This document shows positions 35,901 to 42,914 of a stretch of 64,000 bases of DNA, piece after piece (the first letter of the stretch is position 1; the number at the start of each line of letters is the position of its first letter). The position numbers and the translations under genes are program-made. The notes under the pieces were generated by a model. It ran no database searches, had not been told where the DNA came from, and saw nothing but the letters and a program-made list of their open reading frames with translations. This DNA is from Phallusia mammillata (lineage: Eukaryota > Chordata > Ascidiacea > Phlebobranchia > Ascidiidae), in contig QLIY01000181.1 of the NCBI GenBank assembly GCA_003260075.1, positions 74,400-138,399 on the forward strand. Reading direction: 5' to 3'.

Positions 35901-38584
35901 AAATATATTTTGCAGGTGACTGTACAGTGAATCGGACTATAACCACTTCCACTAAAGACTGCTTGGAAAGTTACGACGTTGTTAATCAAGAAACTGATGC
36001 ATTTGTAGAAGGATGGGTTTCACGAACAGATGATAAAAATGCCGAGGAACCTTGGAAATTTCAAAGTTTTTTGTACGTTACGTAAACTTAATTGTTTTTG
36101 GTTCACTTTTTTGCTTCCTGGTGTCGATAGCAAGCCTTATCAATCCAAATTTCAAAGCAGGTTCGGGCTTAGGTTTTAGAAACGAATTGGTCCCGGCTAC
36201 AACTCTGCCACAGACAATTCGGCAATTTATCTGTGCATTGACGCGTACATCGTACTGTTTTAAAGGAAACTGGGTGGATTTCCATACAACGGACTAATGA
36301 GGTGGTATGATGGAGGCGGGTACTCAGCGACGTTGGGAAACACTGCTCACGGCAGCAGGACAATTCTTCGCAATCTACAAAACAAAAACTGGATTGACAG
36401 AAAAACTGCCGCAATTTTCGTGGAATTTACAGTATAAGCAGCTTTTTAATGTGTGTTTGTCGGTATGTTAGATAATATCACTAATGATTGTTTTTTTTTA
36501 TTATAACAAGGTTTACAATGCTAACATTAATCTGTTCGCATCTTGTATGTTTCTTCTCGAGCGATCCGAAAACGGAGGTTATTTTGGCTATCCATCAGTT
36601 ACACCGATACGACTGTATGAGTTTATTGACGGAAAAGGGACATTGCTAATAGTGATATACGTAATCTTTGTGCTTTATCTCGTCTACAAACTATACAAGG
36701 TGAATTATCTACAATATTGGTATAATGCAGACTGAAAAGGGATAGTTTTATTTAATCAGATGTGCTTGACAAGTCTGTACGATTTTAAGATGTTTTTGTT
36801 TTAGATATTTTCACTTCTACATTCAAGTAAAGGAAAATTTTTCCATTCATTTTGGAACGTGGTGGATCTTGTTAGTTCCCTTATGTCTCTATGTGCTATA
36901 GCAATGTACGCTGTGCGGACAATCAACGTTAACTCAACGCTCGAAAAGTTAACAAATGACGTCGATAAAGGTGATTGCAACACATCTTAACTTTTTTTAG
37001 ATTCGACGTTGCATTTGTAAGATACAATACCTCTCATATATGATGACTTTCGTTTAGTAATTAATCTATTTTCAGAAACTTTTGTCAACTTCCAGTACAT
37101 TACGTTGTGCAACGATTTGTTTCGATATTTCATGGCTTTTACACTGTTTTTGGCCACAACAAAGTTTAACCAACTTCTTGCTTTTAATCGACGAATCCGT
37201 CTGTTGGCCTATACACTCAAATGTGCTGCAAAACCGATCGCCTACTTTATGGCAATGTTCAGCATATATTTCGCGGCATTTCTTTTTCTTGCAAACATTT
37301 GGTTTGAGCAAAAGCTTTATCCCTATAGCACCCTTTATTTGACAGTAAGTCCCGAGTTGTTAGTAAAATGAAACAGATACTTATTAATAGTGTGTCTGTT
37401 TTCACAGGCCGAAGAAATGATGTCCATGCTTCTTGGTAGATTTGATTTCACGGAACTGGAAATTGCTGATCGTTTTTTGGGTCCAATCTTTTTTATTACT
37501 TTTGCGGGGCTTTGTACAATCCTCCTTATCAACATGTTTGTTGTGATACTGGATGATAGCATTAAAGCGGTATGTAATTGTTGATTTTATTGCCTTATTT
37601 GCACAATGGAAAGTAAAATTTCATCGTTCTTTTATCTACACACCATTGTTTGCATGATTTGGTCGACGTTTGCTTCAGCTTTAAATCTTTTTGTTCAAAC
37701 GATTTTAATTGTGTGTTTTCTGGCGCAAATCCAAAGAGACAAGTGGTAATGCTTCACAAAGGGAATTACATTCTATTTTTTCTTTAAATCAATGGTTTGC
37801 TTTCTTATTTGAAACCTAGGAAGGATAGTGGTTGTTTTTAGCCGATTCTATAATTGTGTAATATATACTTTTTAACCGTCATTATTACCTGTAACAAAGC
37901 AAGAAGTCCAGGAATCTGGCAATAAAATATAATCATCATGTTAATTATGCGTTTTTAGACAACAACGACAACAATTTATTTAATAATCGCATATTTATTG
38001 CAATCAAATTTGATTGTGGATTCGTTTTAGGCTAGAAAAGAAGTCGCTGCAACGGATAACGAGTTTGAAATGGTCGAATATGTGATGAAGCAAATGAGTG
38101 CCACTTTTTACAGTATTGCACCGAAGTGGTTCATTAACAACATGGGTAAAATATTGCCCCTTTTACTCTGTGCATATAATTTGATGAGGTTTTTAATTTT
38201 GTCACTAAGCTGTCATGCTTTTGCAATTTGGTACCTAACTTTGGTTAACCTTTGTCATGATAAAAGTCAAGGTCTTTGGAAAATAGATACACCCATCAAT
38301 ACAAAGATTCAAACCATTTGTGTTATAGTTAGACAAACATCATAATACATTACATACATTAAGATAAGTCTAATATTACAGTGACTGAAAAAGTTGTGAC
38401 AAGCGAGAAGGTCGATACGCCCATGGATACTTTAATGAGAAGAGTGGATGCCTTAACTCAAATTGTTACAAACATGGAGATTGATTTTTATTCCAATACC
38501 TCTGTTGAAGAGCTGGAATCAGAATTTGAAGCAGCTGAAAAAGATGAAATTGATGACCGTGTTTATGAAGAGTTGTTGTACTAA
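44..38584 (+). CDS. Polycystin-1-like (PKD1-family) receptor-channel, 5'-incomplete, about 90 exons
   Basis: Exons were assembled by hand from GT-AG sites with matching phase, from an acceptor at 41-43 to a TAA stop at 38582-38584. The first exon and signal peptide lie before the window. Domain order identifies the polycystin-1 family: lectin, LamG, WSC and PKD modules outside the cell, then REJ, a GPS self-cleavage site (CLCNHLTSF), a first membrane helix, an intracellular PLAT domain, ten or so further helices, the extracellular polycystin loop (WYNG, GPARIRQVRV, YDGGGY), a pore-like hairpin and a C-terminal coiled coil. Family members act as cleaved adhesion-type receptors that often pair with a PKD2-type channel. 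Length is roughly 4,500 residues, an estimate. Two CTLD-flanked P-type trefoil domains are unusual for the family. The 3' end is repeated at 39809-42057 and 44694-45247, probably by assembly error. Family assignment is firm; orthology to PKD1, PKD1L1-3 or s-Themis is undecided. Exon edges around 9516-9680 and 27383-28940 are least certain. Confidence 0.9.
1105..1632 (+). other. C-type lectin domain 1
   Basis: One long exon opens with EWTSHRGRKYLF, continues with a paired-cysteine helix region (ASTRCRSF, then HLAIVKDLELFEFL), the WLGG core motif at about 1309-1317, and closes with WHPLECSTRSYYICEIG. This follows the CTLD plan. A threonine/serine-rich insert lies between the core and the final cysteines. 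No EPN or QPD sugar-binding triplet is seen, so calcium-dependent sugar binding is doubtful. Confidence 0.8.
1782..1960. mobile_element. Partial hAT-like MITE, same family as the 3611-4038 element
   Basis: Starts with the terminal sequence CAGAGTTGCAAAACGGGCC and has the GGCCCGAACC-rich motif. It also shares an internal block (TTTGATTGACA, then GACAACAAACACAAT) with the other copy in opposite orientation. The far end and target duplication are lost. It lies in an intron; the end is approximate. Confidence 0.65.
2059..2663 (+). other. PAN/apple-like domain (three exons)
   Basis: Exons 2059-2236, 2431-2534 and 2592-2663 join in phase. The first carries ECAKTCSSTVNCFLFMYS and the second GRCYGSNW, the C-x3-C, C-x-F-x-Y spacing typical of PAN/apple domains. 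The third exon (DELRTNRSWVYEAWF) is a linker. The cysteine pattern is suggestive rather than diagnostic. Confidence 0.45.
3324..4232 (+). other. Beta-trefoil/fascin-like domain (two exons split by a MITE-bearing intron)
   Basis: Exons 3324-3583 and 4091-4232 join in phase 0. They contain repeated short beta-strand pairs such as SVSIRNGNKYIRISTNG, TVFLGPE, SYMRFQL and SVFLYHQNNS. This resembles fascin-type or AbfB-type beta-trefoil repeats, which bind sugars or protein surfaces. No motif proves it. The intron between the exons is almost filled by the transposon at 3611-4038. Confidence 0.4.
3611..4038. mobile_element. Non-autonomous hAT-type MITE, 428 bp, TSD TGCCAAGC
   Basis: Terminal inverted repeats CAGAGTTGCAAG and CTTGCAACTCTG are flanked by identical 8-bp direct repeats TGCCAAGC (3603-3610, 4039-4046). 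Both subterminal regions are arrays of GGGTTCGGGCC. It carries no transposase reading frame and sits in an intron. Confidence 0.92.
4693..4836 (+). other. P-type trefoil domain 1
   Basis: One exon encodes WIGCEEKLKYRRRF, then NCVSAGRCYLP and YYPDCFGK. The order C, R, C, GxCY, DCF matches the trefoil (P-type) pattern, in which the usual GCCF is GRCY here, so one of the six cysteines is missing. Trefoil domains usually sit in mucin-associated or glycosidase proteins. Confidence 0.6.
5222..6083 (+). other. C-type lectin domain 2 (two exons)
   Basis: Exons 5222-5417 and 5836-6083 join in phase 2. Visible marks are REECQKEGGDLAYVGFDEEEEYE (helix 2 region, quoted in two parts: REECQKEGGDLAYV and GFDEEEEY), AWLGISDEDSEEDF (core WLGI) and a final ALCQRLSG. 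One of the usual late cysteines is replaced around GGWFDANE. No EPN or QPD is present. Confidence 0.75.
6242..6388 (+). other. P-type trefoil domain 2
   Basis: One exon encodes GRCDIKRQRRKLCLSDL, then IECILQGCCFEES and NTSCYHGF. The order C, R, C, C, GCCFE, CY is the full six-cysteine trefoil signature. With the related exon at 4693-4836 this makes two trefoil domains placed on either side of CTLD 2. Confidence 0.85.
6567..7369 (+). other. C-type lectin domain 3, with an EPN motif
   Basis: Exons 6567-6723 and 7140-7369 join in phase 2. They carry CYEGAKKSCWESGGELAYFD, then AYVGFYYDSTSGRF, then FWRRYEPNLRANEYCVVI and VCQRLRK. EPN at about 7255-7263 is the mannose-type calcium and sugar-binding triplet of CTLDs. 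The partner WND motif is not conserved (FADVQC), so binding is plausible but unproven. It is the only EPN/QPD-type site noticed among the five CTLDs. Confidence 0.8.
7700..8010 (+). other. EGF-like domain (split over two exons)
   Basis: The exon ending at 7869 encodes LCNKSKCDENAHC and SFSCICNDGFIGDGK. The sixth cysteine comes from the next exon (ICF at 7999). The cysteine order C-C-C-C-x-C-C with GFIGDG is a standard EGF module. The acceptor at 7699 was chosen because it gives phase 1, matching the preceding exon. Confidence 0.75.
7999..8779 (+). other. C-type lectin domain 4 (four exons)
   Basis: Exons 7999-8067, 8196-8298, 8361-8455 and 8635-8779 join in phase. They show the opening CPEGWTSFESACFRVV, the helix region AEENCNMMGGHLATITSHEE, the core AWIGLMID and the closing IGYLCKI. 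This is the most canonical CTLD in the gene. No EPN or QPD triplet is evident. Confidence 0.85.
8926..9431 (+). other. ILEI/FAM3-like domain (tentative)
   Basis: Exons 8926-9017, 9107-9247 and 9308-9431 encode an N-terminal NGNDFR strand, then YLTTLNQFGEVIWSEAF, NERIADIETN and YTYVGINTAGKW. The order resembles ILEI domains (NG-K, VVVLD-x-G-EVL-x-x-F, FI-x-x-IP, VLVAVKD). Similarity is by eye only. Confidence 0.35.
9516..10856 (+). other. Uncharacterised cysteine-containing extracellular exons
   Basis: Coding exons are likely at about 9516-9601, 9679-9852, 10154-10296, 10371-10470 and 10705-10856. They contain cysteine pairs (NCPKCEDC, CPWMTRRC, CSSPSCVHQLSC) but no recognised domain. The donor at 9601 was preferred because the later candidate at 9626 would create a stop across the junction. 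Confidence 0.5.
11121..12294 (+). other. LamG/pentraxin-like domain 1
   Basis: Exons at about 11121-11262, 11475-11619, 11798-11928 and 12060-12294 join in phase. They contain GLTVSFWTKI, NGFTVLLTRDKQLHVLI, KWTHVWFSW and STLTLGSL, then EFDLDEMTLFDESLTEEE. This is the concanavalin-A-like jelly-roll order (F-W, W-H-V, LD-E-hydrophobic-F-x-x-LT-x-E-E). Confidence 0.7.
12411..13960 (+). other. LamG/pentraxin-like domain 2
   Basis: Exons 12411-12501, 13053-13155, 13222-13436 and 13681-13960 join in phase. Marks include GFTISFTLKI, NIYVPFWVQYHENGTW, EFVLGPTLV and TDIFNIWFIEESLD. The module repeats the plan of the preceding domain. A transposon (12568-12790) lies in its first intron. Confidence 0.65.
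12568..12790. mobile_element. Non-autonomous hAT-type MITE, 223 bp, TSD GCTTAAAT
   Basis: Ends CAGGGGTCGGCAACC and GGTTGCCGACCACTG, with 8-bp direct repeats at 12560-12567 and 12791-12798. Contains GCGGACCGG motifs. Intronic. Confidence 0.92.
14150..15549 (+). other. LamG/pentraxin-like domain 3
   Basis: Exons 14150-14236, 14319-14556, 15020-15200 and 15334-15549 join in phase. Marks include GFTIQFWFKHH, YTLIRISWHFDT, RTVTIGRRN and MEIGEIHFWDTVV. Three consecutive LamG-like units suggest internal duplication of an ancestral module. Confidence 0.65.
14583..14866. mobile_element. Degenerate hAT-type MITE, 284 bp
   Basis: The right end CCGGTTGAGAACCACTG is the typical hAT terminus; the left end CATTGTTTCACAACTGCCGG is a mutated match. 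Flanks GTTTAAAT and GTTTAAAA agree at 7 of 8 bases. Intronic. Confidence 0.7.
15904..17157 (+). other. C-type lectin domain 5
   Basis: Exon 15904-16211 opens with GCLQGWHQIGTMCYKV and NTCGDMNANLPYVLSLSE and has YWLDMVRRG at the core position. Exon 16989-17157 completes it with FWSWNFLNTNQ and VVVCAM. The acceptor at 16988 was chosen because only this frame and phase continue into the WSC exon. The intron contains a SINE-like sequence. Confidence 0.7.
16470..16645 (+). mobile_element. SINE-like repeat, tRNA-derived (A-box side)
   Basis: Contains CCTCAGTTGGTAGAGC, a tRNA A-box-like start, and shares the tail GGCCTGGCGTACT and TCTGCATAGTCGCTTCGGGG with the copy near 25200-25382. The B box is degenerate. 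Ends are approximate. Intronic. Confidence 0.55.
17525..19172 (+). other. WSC domain followed by PKD-type repeats in one long exon, with a poly-G tract
   Basis: The longest exon of the gene. It starts with SGCVGNST, YELPSNCRRFCKT and NYCTCFDES, the WSC cysteine pattern also found in vertebrate polycystin-1. Further on are PKD-like beta-sandwich repeats ending in VVEWDFGDLSNPEG. The reading frame runs through a run of 67 G at 17909-17975, read as about 22 glycines. The flanks stay in one frame, but the tract length cannot be trusted and could hide a frameshift. Confidence 0.75.
17909..17975 (+). repeat. Poly-G tract of 67 bases inside a coding exon
   Basis: An uninterrupted G run within the WSC/PKD exon. 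Flanking sequence shows no duplication, unlike the short runs elsewhere in this window. Such a tract is difficult to sequence and clone, so its recorded length is unreliable. Confidence 0.95.
19490..22413 (+). other. PKD (Ig-like) repeat region
   Basis: Exons 19490-19783, 19951-20079, 20390-20862, 21010-21583, 21782-21985 and 22119-22413 join in phase. Diagnostic PKD motifs are VNVTFGDMSDVETYSV with NHIYFNVGIFDISL, YTVDFGDNTGVLTTGE with HKYLNPGKFKPSLRVEN, and HRIHFGDGTTEHK with HPYSSPGVYDVMVEVYN. At least three clear repeats and one or two weaker ones are present. PKD repeats form a stretchable extracellular stalk in polycystin-1. Confidence 0.85.
23749..23917. mobile_element. Non-autonomous hAT-type MITE, 169 bp, TSD AATATACC
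   Basis: Ends CAGTGGTGGGATTCA and TGAATCCCATCACTG, with perfect 8-bp direct repeats at 23741-23748 and 23918-23925. Internal AGAACCGGT motifs repeat. Intronic. Confidence 0.93.
24205..24653. mobile_element. Non-autonomous hAT-type MITE, 449 bp, TSD ATATAGAT
   Basis: Ends CAGGGGTCACCAAACT and AGTTTGGTGACCCCTG, perfectly inverted, with 8-bp direct repeats at 24197-24204 and 24654-24661. Same intron as the 169-bp element. Confidence 0.93.
25200..25382 (+). mobile_element. SINE-like repeat, tRNA-derived (B-box visible)
   Basis: GGTTCGATTCC at 25236-25246 is a tRNA B box. It is followed by AGGCCTGGCGTA (twice) and TCTGCATAAAGGCTTCGGG, shared with the 16470 copy. The end is A-rich. Boundaries are approximate. 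Intronic. Confidence 0.6.
27385..29816 (+). other. GAIN-type region leading to the GPS
   Basis: Likely exons 27385-27495, 27731-27869, 27933-28050, 28227-28521, 28568-28768, 28938-29084, 29216-29337, 29406-29609 and 29671-29816. They encode helix-rich segments (ETASVLVGGIDNILKASR, GKQAVKSVSTISKALV) then beta strands (NPYVWDDSADNV, VVSLTIKSSNG), as in GAIN domains between REJ and GPS. The exon at 28227 has a partial upstream duplicate across a poly-G run. Confidence 0.6.
28057..28267 (+). repeat. Tandem duplication with a G12 run at the junction
   Basis: Copy 1 (28057-28164) and copy 2 (28176-28267) both begin TGTTACAGTGTTTTTGAAA and end ATCAAAGAAACAG. They are separated by a G run (28164-28175). 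Each copy holds the intron end plus the first part of an exon. Only copy 2 continues into the full exon. Confidence 0.9.
29973..30921. mobile_element. Non-autonomous hAT-type element, 949 bp, TSD GACTACAG
   Basis: The left end begins CAGGGTGGCCGCATGCGGC and the right end finishes GGTTGGTCACCCCTG; the inverted match is imperfect. The 8-bp direct repeats GACTACAG (29965-29972, 30922-30929) are perfect. The right duplication ends in the CAG used as acceptor of the GPS-side exon. No transposase frame seen. Confidence 0.85.
30930..31286 (+). other. GPS autocleavage motif (end of GAIN domain)
   Basis: Exons 30930-31094 and 31156-31286 join in phase 1. They give CRFWNETTEKWETTGCEL and VICLCNHLTSFGAGF. 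The tryptophan, four cysteines and HL-T cleavage tripeptide are all intact, so self-cleavage between L and T is expected from the family. The first exon starts directly after the right target duplication of a transposon. Confidence 0.92.
31350..32192 (+). other. First membrane helix and intracellular PLAT/LH2 domain
   Basis: Exon 31350-31457 carries a hydrophobic helix (LLTLVILFVLYVVGVLIC) followed by RRQDKND. Exons 31604-31774 and 32032-32192 give a PLAT domain: FYLITVKTGWTSNADTTSRV, VLSGENTDTGIRSL, then FERGSVRKFL, LTWIKIWHDNSG and SWYLDHLIVTDL. Acceptor 31603 was chosen because it gives phase 0. In the family PLAT binds lipids and partner proteins near the membrane. Confidence 0.9.
32586..35044 (+). 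other. Membrane helices 2-5 and first cytosolic loop
   Basis: Exons 32586-32746, 32878-33024, 33095-33180, 33247-33392, 33530-33707 and 34882-35044. Family landmarks are DFSDGHLWFS then LFSRPTKSNFTRVQRLSC, SLVVLPINIILVQ, MFRRIRPK with a charged loop, LPYWFTYVVWSIMFIVASVS, SFTQSILVVQPAK and VIVGAVVVSFLINRFAREKA. The long intron 33708-34881 contains a rearranged retroelement. Confidence 0.85.
34003..34765. mobile_element. Rearranged retroelement fragment with foldback arms (Penelope-like candidate)
   Basis: Arms near 34260-34382 and 34607-34758 are inverted copies more than 120 bp long (CGTTTCGTCCACCAG, then AACAAATTTGTCG and CAACTAGTG blocks). A third partial arm lies at about 34003-34050. 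On the minus strand, 34066-34299 reads as a coding-like fragment (ARKYVKAVRTIKIEYGHIRF, then CKAADILPKSLRLSPPDKSR) resembling N-terminal regions of Penelope-type reverse transcriptase ORFs. Two G runs (34383-34392, 34452-34462) flank an inverted block. The whole lies in an intron. The class is tentative. Confidence 0.45.
35398..36699 (+). other. Polycystin extracellular (TOP-type) domain and flanking helices
   Basis: Exons 35398-35624, 35683-35857, 35916-36072, 36266-36431 and 36511-36699. They show IGSYVLYVILLLIATNVA, FWEWTDAVLIKGLH, NWYNGKRVTW, IGPARIRQVRVRQ, LGGFPYNGLMRWYDGGGYSA, NWIDRKTAAIFVEFTVYNAN and LLIVIYVIFVLYLVYKLY. These are the conserved blocks of the polycystin domain shared by PKD1 and PKD2 families. 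Confidence 0.93.
36805..37569 (+). other. Polycystin channel helices and pore-like hairpin
   Basis: Exons 36805-36970, 37076-37344 and 37408-37569. Helices include FWNVVDLVSSLMSLCAIAMY, YITLCNDLFRYFMAFTLFLA, KPIAYFMAMFSIYFAAFLFL and GPIFFITFAGLCTILLINMF. The pore segment reads MLLGRFDFTELE. PKD2-type channels have an acidic residue (LGD) at the filter; arginine here argues for a polycystin-1-type, non-filter pore. Confidence 0.9.
38031..38584 (+). other. C-terminal tail with coiled coil
   Basis: Exons 38031-38145 and 38382-38584 (stop TAA). The last exon has heptad-like spacing of hydrophobic residues (MDTLMRRVDALTQIVTNMEI) followed by an acidic end (ELESEFEAAEKDEIDDR). Polycystin-1 tails use such a coil to bind PKD2-type partners. 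Confidence 0.85.
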
Positions 38585-38654
38585 ACGTTTAGTCGGAATG
38601 TAATCTTTGACACAGTGCTTCTGTTCAAACATAGTTGTAAACTTTGACACTACA

Positions 38655-38660
38655 AATAAA
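38655..38660 (+). terminator. Polyadenylation signal AATAAA of the polycystin-like gene
   Basis: AATAAA lies 71 bases after the stop codon, a usual distance. Repeated in the two assembly copies. Confidence 0.7.
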
Positions 38661-39442
38661 AAAATGTAGGTGAAGTGAAAATTCAATGCTCACAATTACT
38701 TTACAATACTTCTACAATAATCACTTCACTGTAAAGTAAGGGGTGCCCTTTGGCCAATCTGAAGCATTTATACCATGATCACCACCCCTAACTTGGAAAA
38801 TACCAGGTTTCGCTGCACCGACGGCTTAGCTCTAAAACCAAAACTGAGACGGTAACTGCAAACAGGGCTCGTCTCAATACAAGTTTACTAAAAAATACTA
38901 ATGCAAAAAAGTTTAGTAATCAGCTTTAACAGTTACAACAAGACACGACACTATGCACTATGGTTTACACTCAAACTGCCTCAAAATTAAAACGGAGCAA
39001 GGCAGTCGAAGACGTCACACGGTCTCGCGTCTAATCACAACTATCCACGCGCTCCGCGTCAACGTGTACATAATTAGTGTGAGACGATAATTGATAAGGT
39101 AGATAAATGTAGTTGAAAAGCAAATGGATGTACAGCATTTAACAAATATAAATCATATTAAATATAGACAATAAGGTGTGCGTGTAATAGGGTACTAATT
39201 CGTAGGAAGTAAAACAATGTTAATAAAAATAAACGGTGTGTAGATAATCAACAGAAAAATAGAACCGTGAAAACAAATTTACCTGTAAACAAATCTTTGC
39301 ATACATGAAATGTTATAAGTGCGCAAATACTCAAACGAAATGTATTTGATCCATGAAATATGGAAACCTATAATAAAAGGAAGCAAGATGGAAACAGTGA
39401 TGATATACAATAAAACAAAGAGAATAACAATGTGCGCACGCG

Positions 39443-39807
39443 CTCATTACATACATATAGTCTTCCTAATGTTTCAAACAATGCTCTGGCATTGACGGCG
39501 AAAACAATTCCTAACGGGGTGTGCAAACACGACATTCAAATACCAACAAAGGTTTCGTCAACTGGGTAAGTTTACTGAGTGAAGATTTCGTATGTTGGAA
39601 CTGTCACTGCTCTTGAACTGACCCCGAGCAAAAAGTTGCAGAGACACATAAATATGTAGCTAGGTTTCACTCAAGCAACTGTCATACCGCATGAGAAAAT
39701 AAGGGTAACCAAGCATCCAACAATTGCCGCGAGTCTATAGTTTTTGTAACTTTTCACAAACCTGCCCATTGCCAATGTACCAATGTAACCGCCCACAGTA
39801 TTTGCTN
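39443..39807 (-). pseudogene. Truncated MFS (FLVCR-like) pseudogene fragment, assembly copy 1
   Basis: 3' part of the decayed minus-strand transporter described at 46105-46722, cut by the contig end. Confidence 0.7.
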
Positions 39808-39808
39808 G
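39808..39808. other. Single N marking a contig join
   Basis: One ambiguous base. Sequence on the right jumps back to the middle of the exon at 36337, as expected for unmerged overlapping contigs. Confidence 0.9.
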
Positions 39809-42057
39809 AAACACTGCTCACGGCAGCAGGACAATTCTTCGCAATCTACAAAACAAAAACTGGATTGACAGAAAAACTGCCGCAATTTTCGTGGAATTTA
39901 CAGTATAAGCAGCTTTTTAATGTGTGTTTGTCGGTATGTTAGATAATATCACTAATGATTATTTTTTTTATTATAACAAGGTTTACAATGCTAACATTAA
40001 TCTGTTCGCATCTTGTATGTTTCTTCTCGAGCGATCCGAAAACGGAGGTTATTTTGGCTATCCATCAGTTACACCGATACGACTGTATGAGTTTATTGAC
40101 GGAAAAGGGACATTGCTAATAGTGATATACGTAATCTTTGTGCTTTATCTCGTCTACAAACTATACAAGGTGAATTATCTACAATATTGGTATAATGCAG
40201 ACTGAAAAGGGATAGTTTTATTTAATCAGATGTGCTTGACAAGTCTGTACGATTTTAAGATGTTTTTGTTTTAGATATTTTCACTTCTACATTCAAGTAA
40301 AGGAAAATTTTTCCATTCATTTTGGAACGTTGTGGATCTTGTTAGTTCCCTTATGTCTCTATGTGCTATAGCAATGTACGCTGTGCGGACAATCAACGTT
40401 AACTCAACGCTCGAAAAGTTAACAAATGACGTCGATAAAGGTGATTGCAACACATCTTAACTTTTTTTAGATTCGACGTTGCATTTGTAAGATACAATAC
40501 CTCTCATATATGATGACTTTCGTTTAGTAATTAATCTATTTTCAGAAACTTTTGTCAACTTCCAGTACATTACGTTGTGCAACGATTTGTTTCGATATTT
40601 CATGGCTTTTACACTGTTTTTGGCCACAACAAAGTTTAACCAACTTCTTGCTTTTAATCGACGAATCCGTCTGTTGGCCTATACACTCAAATGTGCTGCA
40701 AAACCGATCGCCTACTTTATGGCAATGTTCAGCATATATTTCGCGGCATTTCTTTTTCTTGCAAACATTTGGTTTGAGCAAAAGCTTTATCCCTATAGCA
40801 CCCTTTATTTGACAGTAAGTCCCGAGTTGTTAGCAAAATGAAACAGATACTTATTAATAGTATGTCTGTTTTCACAGGCCGAAGAAATGATGTCCATGCT
40901 TCTTGGTAGATTTGATTTCACGGAACTGGAAATTGCTGATCGTTTTTTGGGTCCAATCTTTTTTATTACTTTTGCGGGGCTTTGTACAATCCTCCTTATC
41001 AACATGTTTGTTGTGATACTGGATGATAGCATTAAAGCGGTATGTAATTGTTGATTTTATTGCCTTATTTGCACAATGGAAAGTAAAATTTCATCGTTCT
41101 TTTATCTACACACCATTGTTTGCATGATTTGGTCGACGTTTGCTTCAGCTTTAAATCTCTTTGTTCAAACGATTTTAATTGTGTGTTTTCTGGCGCAAAT
41201 CCAAAGAGACAAGTGGTAATGCTTCACAAAGGGAATTACATTCTATTTTTTCTTTAAATCAATGGTTTGCTTTCTTATTTAAAACCTAGGAAGGATAGTG
41301 GTTGTTTTTAGCCGATTCTATAATTGTGTAATATATACTTTTTAACCGTCATTATTACCTGTAACAAAGCAAGAAGTCCAGGAATCTTGCAATAAAATAT
41401 AATCATCATGTTAATTATGCGTTTTTAGACAACAACAACGACAACAATTTATTGAATAATCGCATATTTATTGCAATCAAATTTGATTGTGGATTCGTTT
41501 TAGGCTAGAAAAGAAGTCGCTGCAACGGATAACGAGTTTGAAATGGTCGAATATGTGATGAAGCAAATGAGTGCCACTTTTTACAGTATTGCACCGAAGT
41601 GGTTCATTAACAACATGGGTAAAATATTGCCCCTTTTACTCTGTGCATATAATTTGATGAGGTTTTTAATTTTGTCACTAAGCTGTCATGCTTTTGCAAT
41701 TTGGTACCTAACTTTGGTTAACCTTTGTCATGATAAAAGTCAAGGTCTTTGGAAAATAGATACACCCATCAATACAAAGATTCAAACCATTTGTGTTATA
41801 GTTAGACAAACATCATAATAAATTACATACATTAAGATAAGTCTAATATTACAGTGGCTGAAAAAGTTGTGACAAGCGAGAAGGTCGATACGCCCATGGA
41901 TACTTTAATGAGAAGAGTGGATGCCTTAACTCAAATTGTTACAAACATGGAGATTGATTTTTATTCCAATACCTCTGTTGAAGAGCTGGAATCAGAATTT
42001 GAAGCAGCTGAAAAAGATGAAATTGATGACCGTGTTTATGAAGAGTTGTTGTACTAA
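39809..42057 (+). CDS. Duplicate 3' end of the polycystin-like gene (copy 2, probably allelic)
   Basis: Carries the last part of the polycystin extracellular loop exon, the channel helices, the pore hairpin and the coiled-coil tail, with stop at 42055-42057. All splice sites match the first copy. The protein differs only slightly, for example V to A at the second residue of the last-exon segment (start of AEKVVTSEK). It has no start and begins in mid-exon at the N. I treat it as the other haplotype of the same gene, not a separate gene. Confidence 0.75.
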
Positions 42058-42914
42058 ACGTTTAGTCGGAATGTAATCTTTGACACAGTGCTTCTGTTCA
42101 AACATAGTTGTAAACTTTGACACTACAAATAAAAAAATGTAGGTGAAGTGAAAATTCAATGCTCACAATTACTTTACAATACTTCTACAATAATCACTTC
42201 ACTGTAAAGTAAGGGGTGCCCTTTGGCCAATCTGAAGCATTTATACCAGGATCACCACCCCTAACTTGGAAAATACCAGGTTTCACTGCACTGACGGTTT
42301 AGCTCTAAAACCAAAACTGAGACGGTAACTGCAAACAGGGCTCATCTCAATACAAGTTTACTAAAAAATACTAATGCAAAAAAGTTTAGTAATCAGCTTT
42401 AACAGTTACAACAAGACACGACACTATGCACTATGGTTTACACTCAAACTGCCTCCAAATTAAAACGGAGCAAGGCAGTCGAAGACGTCACACGGTCTCG
42501 CGTCTAATCACAACTATCCACGCGCTCCGCGTCAACGTGTACATAATTAGTGTGAGACGATAATTGATAAGGTAGATAAATGTAGTTGAAAAGCAAATGG
42601 ATGTACAGCATTTAACAAATATAAATCATATTAAATATAGACAATAAGGTGTGCGTGTAATAGGGTACTAATTCGTAGGAAGTAAAACAATGTTAATAAA
42701 AATAAACGGTGTGTAGAAAATCAACAGAAAAATAGAACCGTGAAAACAAATTTACCTGTAAACAAATCTTTGCATACATGAAATGTTATAAGTGCGCAAA
42801 TACTCAAACGAAATGTATTTGATCCATGAAATATGGAAACCTATAATAAAAGGAAGCAAGATGGAAACAGTGATGATATACAATAAAACAAAGAGAATAA
42901 CAATGTGCGCACGC

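Larger units (their letters stand above)
36337..39807. repeat. Triplicated segment, copy 1 (end of first contig)
   Basis: This block recurs from 39809 (copy 2) and, from 37904 onward, at 44567 (copy 3). It ends abruptly at the single N at 39808 inside a decayed MFS fragment. Variant sharing shows copy 1 and copy 3 are nearly identical. Confidence 0.9.
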
